Shown here in pieces: positions 53,595-61,293 of a stretch of 64,000 bases of DNA. Source of the stretch: Helicobacter cynogastricus. Lineage in GTDB: Bacteria > Campylobacterota > Campylobacteria > Campylobacterales > Helicobacteraceae. The position numbers were made by a program, and so were the translations under genes. Location of the stretch: contig NZ_FZMQ01000017.1 in the NCBI RefSeq assembly GCF_900197855.1, positions 62,001-126,000 of the forward strand, read 5' to 3'. Each line of letters starts with the position of its first letter. Within the stretch, counting starts at the first letter, position 1. Under the pieces are notes generated by a model. That model was not told the origin of the DNA, ran no database searches, and worked only from the letters and a program-made list of their open reading frames with translations.

Positions 53595-54292
53595 TGTGTC
53601 ATTTCCATGTGGTAGTGGGCATGCCCACTAAACATCAAAAAACCCTTATAGAGATCATAGCTTCCAAAACCTAGCATGAGCACAAAGGCGAGTTTGGCAA
53701 AAATAGCGCGCGCGGACATGCTCAAAAAACGCCCTGAGAGCAAACCTAGCACAAATAAGGGGGCAAAAGTGCCCAAAGAAAGTGCTAGCATTCTCATGAG
53801 GGCATGGGCTAAATCCGAGCTAGCTAACGCATTGAGCAAAAAATAATACACCAACGAGCAGGGCAGAAGGCCATTGAGCGCGCCTAGTAAGTAAAAACTA
53901 GAGAGTTTAGAGCTTCCCAAAGTGGCTTTAAAAAGTTTGGAAAATACGCCTAAATTTAAATGCCATTTGAGCAGAAAACCAAAGGCGAGCAAGAAAATTA
54001 GCGCGCCCACGCCCATGATCACCACCCCCTGCAGTTTAGAGCGCGGGATCGCGCTGTAGTGCGCTACCACTTCTAAGAGGGTGTGCCCTAAGAGGGCTAG
54101 TAGCAAAACAGCAAGCATGTAGGTGCTCAAGCGTCCTAAATTATAGAGAAGATGGGCGTATATTTGGACTTTTAAAGGGGTTTGGGGGTTAAATTTACTT
54201 TGAGAGTAGGCGAGCACGACCCCCCCACACATGCCCACACAATGCCCTAAAGACATCACGGACGCGCTTAAAAAAAGAGCCAAGAGTTCCAT
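53591..54292 (-). CDS. SafE/TauE-like membrane protein (UreH/heavy-metal transport type)
   Basis: A 233-residue protein with six hydrophobic helices. The N-terminal GHCVGMCGGVVLAYSQ motif with two cysteines and NGLLPCSLVYYF near residue 140 are typical of the sulfite exporter TauE/SafE family members that accompany cbb3 oxidase or copper handling. The C-terminus is His/Met-rich (SGHAHYHMEMTH), which suggests metal binding. It matches the gene next to coaX in H. pylori. The substrate is not known. It is coupled to gmhB and coaX by overlaps. Confidence 0.75.
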   Translation of the reverse strand: MELLALFLSASVMSLGHCVGMCGGVVLAYSQSKFNPQTPLKVQIYAHLLYNLGRLSTYMLAVLLLALLGHTLLEVVAHYSAIPRSKLQGVVIMGVGALIFLLAFGFLLKWHLNLGVFSKLFKATLGSSKLSSFYLLGALNGLLPCSLVYYFLLNALASSDLAHALMRMLALSLGTFAPLFVLGLLSGRFLSMSARAIFAKLAFVLMLGFGSYDLYKGFLMFSGHAHYHMEMTH

Positions 54293-54909
54293 TATTGTTT
54301 TAACGCCCTTTGCATGCCTGTAAAAACAAGCAGAGGATCATAAACACTTTTGGGAAAGAAACGCGCCAAAAACGCCCCATCGCCCCCAGTGAAATAGGCT
54401 TGTTTGTCGCCAATAACTTTTTTTAATAATAATAAAACACTTTGCAGAGTCCCAAAACTCATCGCCTGAGTGGTGCTTTGGGGTAATTGTTCCAAATCAA
54501 TATCTCTATCAAGAGGTTGATCTAAAATAGGTGCGATGCTTTTATAGGCTCTCTGGTAGGCACTAAGACCGGGCAAAAGAACCCCGCCTAAATGCTGGCT
54601 ATTTTCCATAATATCAAGGCTAATGGCACTGCCTGCATCCACCACCACGCCATTTTTTGAGCCCAAACCTAAGCATGCGGCTTTGCGATCCACCCCTAGC
54701 CCTTGATAAGAAGTGGACAGGTGGATCAAAGGCGCGATGTCTTGAGCTTGAGGGCAGATATTTAAAAGGGCTTGGGTGTGTTGCGCGTTCACGCTAATAA
54801 AAAATACCTCGCCCTCTAATTTTGGGGGTAGGTTTTGGGGTGTGCAGGCGCGGAGCTTAGAGTCTTTGCAGAAATGCAAGTGTGTGTTGCCAATGTCACA
54901 CAAAGTCAT
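54292..54909 (-). CDS. coaX: Type III pantothenate kinase CoaX
   Basis: A 205-residue ASKHA-fold kinase for the first step of coenzyme A synthesis. The motifs are CDIGNTHLHF at the start, LGVDRKAACLG near residue 72, VVDAGSAISLDIM near residue 90 and GGVLLPGLSAY near residue 108. The short length and motifs are those of the type III enzyme, which needs a monovalent cation. It is coupled on both sides by ATGA overlaps. Confidence 0.93.
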   Translation of the reverse strand: MTLCDIGNTHLHFCKDSKLRACTPQNLPPKLEGEVFFISVNAQHTQALLNICPQAQDIAPLIHLSTSYQGLGVDRKAACLGLGSKNGVVVDAGSAISLDIMENSQHLGGVLLPGLSAYQRAYKSIAPILDQPLDRDIDLEQLPQSTTQAMSFGTLQSVLLLLKKVIGDKQAYFTGGDGAFLARFFPKSVYDPLLVFTGMQRALKQ

Positions 54910-56105
54910 GGGGCATCTTGACTGAAGTCTACATAAAAACGATCGTAATAAATCTTATCTTTGCTATAAAAATTCATTTTATCGAGCCGCCCTCCAAAAA
55001 AGGTTTTAGAAACATTTTTAATGGTATAGACTTTATAATCGTCAAAATGTGTCAAATCTACCTCCACAAGGTAGCCCCGTTTTTCTAGTGTGTAGAGCTT
55101 TTTATCTGTAACGACTAAGCTTGTAAGCATGGCAAAGGGGAGTTTCACCACGCCCATGCTTTGCTCATTGAGGGTACGATCCATCTGCAAAATGCGCCCA
55201 TCTAGGGTGAGTATATAAATATGATGATCTTTATAAAGCGCGTCCACAATATCTGCATCGTAGCTAAACTCTTGACCTGCAACCACAGAAACAAGTCGTT
55301 TTGTGGTTGCAGCAAACATATTTTCCCCATCTATTTTTAAATAGATTACATTATTAAAGAACTTTTCACTATTAATGACGATATTGCGCACCACTCTGGG
55401 GGTGTCTGTGCTCACATCCACGACTAATAAACGCCCATCTAGCATAGGAAAGACGACCACACTATCTAAAAAGACGGGGGCAGCCACCAAAGAGTCGATA
55501 GCGGTGGTTGATGAACCTTTTTCGCTAAAAATTAGTTTGCGACTAGGGATGTCATAAATATTAGCCGAATTGTCTGCCATCACCACAGCCAAGCGTTTGC
55601 CCTGCACACTCGCGCTTAAGGGGTAGGTGTCTATGGGAATCAAAATGGAGGGGTGCGCGCTAGGGGTTGTGCTCACCAACTCTAAATGGTGGCAACGATC
55701 GTAAAGAACAACCTGCTCATCAATGGATTCAATATTTTCAACCATTTCTTTTTGAGCCTGTTTATCTGTAAGTTTGAGATTTTTGACTTTTTTGGGTTTT
55801 GGACCATTTTGCTTGTGGCTACGCCAACAATCCTCAGCCAAAATGTAATAGTCTTGACTTTGATTGAGAAAAGAGCTTTCCTTATAGAGCTTTTTAGTGA
55901 GTTTGAGAGGCGTGATTCCCTCCACATCAACCACGCCCCCATTTTTCAAAATTGCCCCGTAGCGGTTGGTAAAAGTGATGGGGTCTTTGAGTTGGTGGTG
56001 GAAGCGAAATTCACCCTTGATTTTAGAGGCAGGGGGCTCAAAATTCTTACGAGCTCCACAACCTAAGCATAATAGCGCAATGGTAATATAAAAAAGTCTA
56101 ATCAC
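54906..56105 (-). CDS. Lipoprotein with beta-propeller-like repeats (BamB/PQQ type)
   Basis: A 399-residue protein. The N-terminal ITIALLCLGCGARKNF is a lipoprotein signal with cysteine at the lipobox. The remainder shows repeated short beta blades (for example LDSVVVFPMLDGRLLVVDV and HHIYILTLDGRILQMD), similar to a PQQ-type propeller such as BamB. It pairs with the next gene, whose product resembles the YfgM-like partner. A role in outer-membrane protein assembly is inferred from this pair. Confidence 0.7.
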   Translation of the reverse strand: MIRLFYITIALLCLGCGARKNFEPPASKIKGEFRFHHQLKDPITFTNRYGAILKNGGVVDVEGITPLKLTKKLYKESSFLNQSQDYYILAEDCWRSHKQNGPKPKKVKNLKLTDKQAQKEMVENIESIDEQVVLYDRCHHLELVSTTPSAHPSILIPIDTYPLSASVQGKRLAVVMADNSANIYDIPSRKLIFSEKGSSTTAIDSLVAAPVFLDSVVVFPMLDGRLLVVDVSTDTPRVVRNIVINSEKFFNNVIYLKIDGENMFAATTKRLVSVVAGQEFSYDADIVDALYKDHHIYILTLDGRILQMDRTLNEQSMGVVKLPFAMLTSLVVTDKKLYTLEKRGYLVEVDLTHFDDYKVYTIKNVSKTFFGGRLDKMNFYSKDKIYYDRFYVDFSQDAP

Positions 56106-56707
56106 TTCTTCTCTTTAGCAAGGGGAGGGTTGTAATGGCGCAAAACACTAGCGATTTGATAGAGGCTAGAATCGGGAGTGATAGGGGCTAAAATGCTACT
56201 CAGATTGCTATTGGGGTTAGTTTGCAAAGTCAAGTAGGCGCGTTGCAAGGCGATCCAAGCTTGCATCCCCTCTAATCTTACCTCTGTTAATGCTTTTAAG
56301 TCTTTGCTATAAGAAGCCACATAGTAGCGCGCTAGAGGGGCAACTAGAGAATCCTTACTCTGCGCTAATTCTTTAAGAACAACTAAATTGTGCGCTTTGA
56401 GAGCTTGGGCGTAGGTGTAGAGGTGGTAGAGTGGGAGAGCCTTTTGTTTGAGTTCATCGCGGAGGGCAAGGTTATCAGGATTGGCTAGAACTTCATTATA
56501 AAGGCGGGTGATTTGAGCGCGAGATTGATTCTCTTTATATTCTAAAAAGCGCGTATAACCCCACCACAGCCCTACTCCAATCACAGCCAACCATAGAAAA
56601 ACCTTATATTTTTTGTAGAATTTCTCAATTCTAAAAGTGCTCTCTAAAAGCTTTTCATCGCCTTTAAATTCCTCTTTAACCTGCTTTAAATTCTCTTTAA
56701 TTTCCAT
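56102..56707 (-). CDS. Membrane-anchored TPR-like protein (YfgM-like)
   Basis: A 201-residue protein with a cytoplasmic charged N-terminus, one helix (VFLWLAVIGVGLWWGYTRFL) and a periplasmic helical-repeat domain. YfgM partners BamB in many proteobacteria, and here the next gene encodes a BamB-like lipoprotein. The start overlaps the dut stop by 1 base. Function inferred from context and layout. Confidence 0.65.
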   Translation of the reverse strand: MEIKENLKQVKEEFKGDEKLLESTFRIEKFYKKYKVFLWLAVIGVGLWWGYTRFLEYKENQSRAQITRLYNEVLANPDNLALRDELKQKALPLYHLYTYAQALKAHNLVVLKELAQSKDSLVAPLARYYVASYSKDLKALTEVRLEGMQAWIALQRAYLTLQTNPNSNLSSILAPITPDSSLYQIASVLRHYNPPLAKEKK

Positions 56708-57138
56708 TAAATCCCACTGCTCCCAAAACCTGATTCACCTCTTTGTGTCGCTCTCAATTCTGTAACCGGTATAAACTCGGCTTGAAACACGCGACACAAC
56801 ACCCCTTGAGCGATTCGATCCCCTGCTTGAATGCCAAAGGGCGCATGTCCTAAATTCATCAAGATCACTTGCAACTCTCCGCGATAATCGCTATCAATGG
56901 TGCCCGGAGAGTTAAGCACCACAATTTGTTGTTTTAAAGCTAGTCCCGATCGAGATCGTACCTGTATTTCATAACCCTTTTCTAGTTCGATGGCTAGACC
57001 TGTGCGCACTAAAGCCACACTTTTAGGGGCGATCTCTAAGGCTTCTAGGGCACACAAATCAAACCCGCTAGCTCCCACACTCTGATAAGCTGGGATACAA
57101 GCATTGGGGTGGAGTTTTTGTAGTTTAACTTTTAGCAT
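56707..57138 (-). CDS. dut: dUTP pyrophosphatase Dut
   Basis: A 143-residue trimeric dUTPase that keeps uracil out of DNA. All five motifs are present: ASGFDLCALE, RSRSGLAL, VLNSPGTIDSDYRGE, AQGVLCRVF and the C-terminal RGESGFGSSG. I place the start at ATG 57136-57138; the frame also has a TTG two codons upstream. It overlaps the end of greA by 14 bases. Confidence 0.95.
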   Translation of the reverse strand: MLKVKLQKLHPNACIPAYQSVGASGFDLCALEALEIAPKSVALVRTGLAIELEKGYEIQVRSRSGLALKQQIVVLNSPGTIDSDYRGELQVILMNLGHAPFGIQAGDRIAQGVLCRVFQAEFIPVTELRATQRGESGFGSSGI

Positions 57139-57616
57139 AATCAATATCTTGATAGAAAATATCTAAAATCTCAAACTCATTTTCCCCTGAAGGCAACACA
57201 ACGATCACCTCATCTCCCTTTTGTTTGCCCATCAAACTTTTGGCAATAGGCGATCCAAAGGAGATAAGTCCGCGACTAGGATCGCTCTCCATGTTGCCCA
57301 CAATGGTGTAACAAAATTCTTTTTCATTGTCTAAATTGAGAATCTTCACCGTGCTACCAAAACTCACCTTTTGATGGCTCAGAGTTGCTGGATCAATCAC
57401 TTGCGCGTTGGCTAAAGTCCGACTCAATTCGCTAATGCGCGCATCAATGAAAGCTTGTTTGTCCTTAGCCGCGTGGTATTCGGCATTCTCTTTTAAATCC
57501 CCGTGCTCGCGCGCGCGATCGATTTCTTGAATCACACAAGGCCTCTCCACTTCTTTGAGGCGTTTTAATTCAGCACAAATTTTTTCATATCCATACTTGC
57601 TCATGGGCTCTTGCAT
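57125..57616 (-). CDS. greA: Transcription elongation factor GreA
   Basis: A 163-residue factor that rescues backtracked RNA polymerase. The N-terminal coiled coil carries the acidic tip (AREHGDLKENAEYH near residue 40), and the C-terminal domain has ISFGSPIAKSLMGKQKGDEV. The ATG at 57614-57616 fits the family N-terminus and has AAGGAG upstream; the open frame continues to 57745 without support. It is the promoter-proximal gene of the long leftward run to gmhA. Confidence 0.95.
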   Translation of the reverse strand: MQEPMSKYGYEKICAELKRLKEVERPCVIQEIDRAREHGDLKENAEYHAAKDKQAFIDARISELSRTLANAQVIDPATLSHQKVSFGSTVKILNLDNEKEFCYTIVGNMESDPSRGLISFGSPIAKSLMGKQKGDEVIVVLPSGENEFEILDIFYQDIDYAKS

Positions 57617-57638
57617 CCATCGCTCCTTAAAAGCCTCT

Positions 57639-57644
57639 ATTATA
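57639..57644 (-). promoter_or_regulatory. -10 element for greA
   Basis: TATAAT on the minus strand, about 23 bases before the greA ATG, within a TGCTATATAAT context. It probably drives greA-dut and the genes that follow. Confidence 0.55.
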
Positions 57645-57680
57645 TAGCATACATGCTTAATTGATATGCTAGTATTTGCT

Positions 57681-58286
57681 ATGACTAAAATCCAATTCCG
57701 TGCCCTCTGTAAAAGAATTTTGAATAAAAATCGTGGTTGGGACATCCGCGATCACAAAATCACTGCGCATCTCAAAAAAATGCTTCAGGGCACGCGCGCT
57801 GTTTTGCTCTTTTGTCCCCTTCCTCATGAGCCAGATATACGACCTCTAATTATCTGGGCGCGCCGTCATAAAATTAAGGTTTTTGTACCCATATTGCACC
57901 ACAATCTTTTAAAACCCACGCCCTACCGCCTCCCCTTGAGCAAAAGATGCTACAAAATCTATGAACCCTCGCCTTCTTTAGTAGCCGCCAAATTTGATTT
58001 AGCTATTGTGCCTGTATTGGGTGTGGATGGCGCAGGACGGCGCATAGGTTTTGGTAAGGGGTATTATGACACCTTCTTCGCACACAAAAAGTCTGTAAAG
58101 TTGATCTTTATTGCTCGCAAAATTTTACGCACCAAAAGTTTACTAGGTGCTAACCATGATATAGTAAGCGCGCGCTGTATAGATGGGCGCATTCCTAACA
58201 CTTATAAAAGGTTTATCAATGCCAAGTATTTTCACAACTACCTTACTCCCCTGTCTTTTGACAGCAATTTTAAGCATTTATCTTAG
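57681..58286 (+). CDS. 5-formyltetrahydrofolate cyclo-ligase family protein
   Basis: A 201-residue protein with the family signatures: KIKVFVPIL, the substrate segment FDLAIVPVLGVDGAGRRIGFGKGYYD near residue 120 (key residues GFGKGYYD), and a C-terminal variable tail. It recycles 5-formyl-THF to methenyl-THF using ATP. The start is uncertain between ATG 57681 and ATG 57666; neither has a good ribosome site. The last 68 bases overlap the start of rny in another frame. Confidence 0.85.
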   Translation: MTKIQFRALCKRILNKNRGWDIRDHKITAHLKKMLQGTRAVLLFCPLPHEPDIRPLIIWARRHKIKVFVPILHHNLLKPTPYRLPLSKRCYKIYEPSPSLVAAKFDLAIVPVLGVDGAGRRIGFGKGYYDTFFAHKKSVKLIFIARKILRTKSLLGANHDIVSARCIDGRIPNTYKRFINAKYFHNYLTPLSFDSNFKHLS

Positions 58287-59787
58287 CCGTAAATTCTTGT
58301 ACGCCTCAAGTCAAAATCATTTGAAACAGGCCAAGATCAAAGCTGATATGTTGCTTTATCAAGCCCAAGTGCTCTACCAAACTAAGGAGGTGGAATCCCA
58401 AACACTGCTAGAACGCCTCCAACACGATTTTGATCAAAGAATCCACGCCCAGACTCAAGAATACCAAGATCGCCTAGAAAATCTAAAATCCCAAGAAAAA
58501 CACCACAGACACTATCTACACACAGAACAAGCGCGCTTAGAGCAAGCCCGTCTGACCTTAGAAAAAGATCAACAAGATTTAGAAAACCAAAAAAACGCGC
58601 ACGATCAGATTCGTCTTGAGTGCGAAGCTCTCAAAATTCAAATGTGCACCACTTTAGAGCAAATCTCAGGTTACACACAAGAGGAAGCTAAGGCATTGCT
58701 CTTACACCAACTTGAAGAAGAGCTTTTATTACAAAAGGCAGCCTTAGTGCGCCGTTATGAAAAGGAGGCTAAAAAGGAAGCGCGCAAAAAGGCTAATTTT
58801 GTCATCGCCGATGCTACAGCGCGCTTTGCAAGCAACTTTGCAATGGAAAATCTCACCAGCGCAGTGAGCCTTCCTGATAGCGAATTTATCGGGCGTATTA
58901 TTGGTAAAGAGGGGAAAAATATCGATAGTTTTAAACGCGTCTGTGGTGTGGAAGTGATGATTGATGAGGAGAGCAAGAACATTATTTTAAGCTGTTTTAA
59001 TCTCTATCGGCGCGAGATCGCAAGACGCACACTAGAGGAGTTGATTCAAGATGGGCGTATTCAGCCTGCACGCATCGAAATGATGTACCAACGCGTGGAA
59101 GCCAACATGGAAGAGGCGATTTTACAAGATGCCCAAGAGGTTTTATTAGAGCTCAAATTAGATTCCATGCACGAGGAACTCAAACGACTCATTGGTAAAA
59201 TGCGCTACCGCACCAGTTACGGACAAAACGCCCTAATGCACTCCATAGAGGTAGCCACTTTGGCCGGGGACATCGCCGCGCAATTAGGGGGGGATTCCAA
59301 ACTGGCGCGCCGTGCAGGGATTCTCCATGACATTGGCAAAGCGCTCACTTATGAATGTGGGGGAGACCATGTGGAATTGGGCGCAGAAGTGTGCACACGC
59401 CATCATGAACACCCTGTTGTGATTAATGCCATTTACGCTCACCATGATCGAGAGGAAATTAAGAGTATTGAATGTGCGGCTGTGTGTGCTGCTGACGCGC
59501 TTTCAGCCACTAGACCCGGAGCACGGCGCAAAGATGCCGAAAACTTTTTAGTGCGCATGCACGAGCTAGAGCGCATCGCGACTAAGAGAAAAGGGGTTAA
59601 AAAGGTTTTTGCGATGGATGCAGGGCGTGAAGTGCGCGTAATTGTCTGCCCTGAGCGCGTTAATGATTCTAAAATCGCCCTATTGGCTAGAGACATCGCC
59701 AAAGAGATTGAAACCACCTTGCAATACCCCGGCGAGGTGGTAGTGCATGTGATTCGTGAAAAAGTGGCCAAAGCTACAGCACGATAA
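58219..59787 (+). CDS. rny: Ribonuclease Y
   Basis: A 522-residue endoribonuclease. There is an N-terminal membrane anchor (IFTTTLLPCLLTAILSIYLS), a long coiled coil (about residues 25-190), a KH RNA-binding domain with GRIIGKEGKNIDSF near residue 225, and an HD domain with the metal motif GILHDIGKAL near residue 370. It initiates mRNA decay at the membrane. I chose ATG 58219 over the upstream frame start because it gives the usual anchor and follows AAAAGG. Confidence 0.93.
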   Translation: MPSIFTTTLLPCLLTAILSIYLSRKFLYASSQNHLKQAKIKADMLLYQAQVLYQTKEVESQTLLERLQHDFDQRIHAQTQEYQDRLENLKSQEKHHRHYLHTEQARLEQARLTLEKDQQDLENQKNAHDQIRLECEALKIQMCTTLEQISGYTQEEAKALLLHQLEEELLLQKAALVRRYEKEAKKEARKKANFVIADATARFASNFAMENLTSAVSLPDSEFIGRIIGKEGKNIDSFKRVCGVEVMIDEESKNIILSCFNLYRREIARRTLEELIQDGRIQPARIEMMYQRVEANMEEAILQDAQEVLLELKLDSMHEELKRLIGKMRYRTSYGQNALMHSIEVATLAGDIAAQLGGDSKLARRAGILHDIGKALTYECGGDHVELGAEVCTRHHEHPVVINAIYAHHDREEIKSIECAAVCAADALSATRPGARRKDAENFLVRMHELERIATKRKGVKKVFAMDAGREVRVIVCPERVNDSKIALLARDIAKEIETTLQYPGEVVVHVIREKVAKATAR

Positions 59788-59838
59788 ATATCAATCTAAT
59801 CTTTACTTGAAAGTGAGGCAGTGGGTAGGAAAATTAAA

Positions 59839-61044
59839 TCAATTGGCTAGGTGATTTTGCTTTTTTTTGGCAAACACTTGCTTGCAACGCCAAAGGCAAT
59901 ATTTGAAGATTTTCTTGCTTTTTTTCTTAAGTTTATGAGCAATGTAGCCCATTAAAAAGCGTTTTGTGATCAAGCTTTCTAGGGGGTAACTATCCTCATT
60001 GGTATCAGACCCCACTTTTAGATAGCGGTAATACCGATCAAAATAATCAAATCTAAAAGGGGTTTGCAAAAGGGTGTAAAGCCAGACCTGCGCACCAGCT
60101 AGGTTCTCAGGTAGCCACGGCTTGTCAGGACCATAAAAATGCCACATGATAACCTCTTGTGCGTTTTTGACATGTTGGTGAATGAGGCCTTTGGGATTAT
60201 TGAAATCGCTCAAATGGACATTATAGGCATAGGGAAGTTGGAGCACTCGTTGGTAGCAAGTTAAAATTAGAGTATCTTGCTCTGGGCAGAGCAAACCATG
60301 CCCTTTTTCCATAAAGAGCTCGATGCACTTTTCTTCAATGCGATCACGCCTCCATGTTCTCAAATCGATCACCATAAAACCTACATTAAAATAATTGTCA
60401 TGGATAATTTGCCACTCTTGGGGATTTAGAACCCCTTGGTCTGAATCCACGATAAGTGCGTCCATCTCACGCGTGCGTTGTAAATCTTTAGCGTTTTTAT
60501 ACCAGTTAACTTCTTTGGCTGCAGCGAAATAATAGGAATTTTGATCCTCTAACATAAAATATGCGGGCGCAATATCCCCTACAAAGAGAACATCCACATC
60601 ACACATTAAGATTTTGTCATATTGAGGAAACAAGGAGGACAAAACTAGGCGACAAAGAATGAGAGTAGAAAATCGTTTACGGGTGTGGCGGTTGAGCGAT
60701 TTGGATAGAAGGTTTAATTTTTCATGGTACGCGCTGTTCTGTTCTGTTCTGTTCTGTTCTGTTCTGTTCTGTTCTGTTCTGTTCTGTTCTGTTCTGTTCT
60801 GTTCTGTTCTGTTCTGTGGCAATTCATGAAACTCTAAAGTCGTGAAGGTTTGGAAAGGCGCGATAGTTTGCCGGAGCCTATCCTTATCTGTGGAATCTAG
60901 ACCTTGCACAAGCAGATGGATGTGATAGTGTAAAGTCGTTCCATTGTGAGCGCGTCCGGCATGGGTGAGCATGGAATGCATAGCTACGCCTGCAGGCATG
61001 CAATAATTTTTATCAAAAGCCATCACAACTGGAATCTCGATCAT
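59839..61044 (-). CDS. Family 8 glycosyltransferase (LPS) with a phase-variable GTTCT repeat
   Basis: A 401-residue GT8 enzyme of the RfaJ/galactosyl-glucosyl type that adds sugars to LPS. The N-terminal IPVVMAFDKNYCMPAGVAMHS, the DxD metal motif ILMCDVDVLFVGDI near residue 150, VGFMVIDLRTW and HFYGPDKPW mark the fold. Between the first strand region and the DxD lies a run of NRTEQ repeats encoded by 16 copies of a five-base unit. With 16 copies the frame is open; other counts not differing by three would truncate it. The basic C-terminus is typical of membrane-associated LPS transferases. The specific sugar is unknown. Confidence 0.85.
   Translation of the reverse strand: MIEIPVVMAFDKNYCMPAGVAMHSMLTHAGRAHNGTTLHYHIHLLVQGLDSTDKDRLRQTIAPFQTFTTLEFHELPQNRTEQNRTEQNRTEQNRTEQNRTEQNSAYHEKLNLLSKSLNRHTRKRFSTLILCRLVLSSLFPQYDKILMCDVDVLFVGDIAPAYFMLEDQNSYYFAAAKEVNWYKNAKDLQRTREMDALIVDSDQGVLNPQEWQIIHDNYFNVGFMVIDLRTWRRDRIEEKCIELFMEKGHGLLCPEQDTLILTCYQRVLQLPYAYNVHLSDFNNPKGLIHQHVKNAQEVIMWHFYGPDKPWLPENLAGAQVWLYTLLQTPFRFDYFDRYYRYLKVGSDTNEDSYPLESLITKRFLMGYIAHKLKKKSKKIFKYCLWRCKQVFAKKKQNHLAN
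60736..60815 (-). repeat. Pentanucleotide repeat (GTTCT)16 inside the GT8 gene
   Basis: Sixteen perfect copies of GTTCT on the plus strand (AGAAC on the coding strand), 80 bases in total. Five-base units cannot preserve the frame unless copies change by three, so this is a strong on/off switch; the present count is ON. Confidence 0.95.
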
Positions 61045-61293
61045 CGTACCCCTTTTTTAACAAAGAGTGTAACTAATTTTGCGCAAAAAGATCAGGAAAG
61101 ACTCTTGGTTAGAGTAAAAAATAACCTTTATTTTGCAAATATTTTGCAAAATTATGAAAAATACACGCCAAAGTGTTAAGATTGCAGGCTTGTTGGACTT
61201 CTTTTGATTGCATTGGAATGGGATAAAACAAGAGATTAAATCATGGGAGATTCTAAAAAAAAGGTGTAACCTCAAAATAAAAGGTTGGTAACT

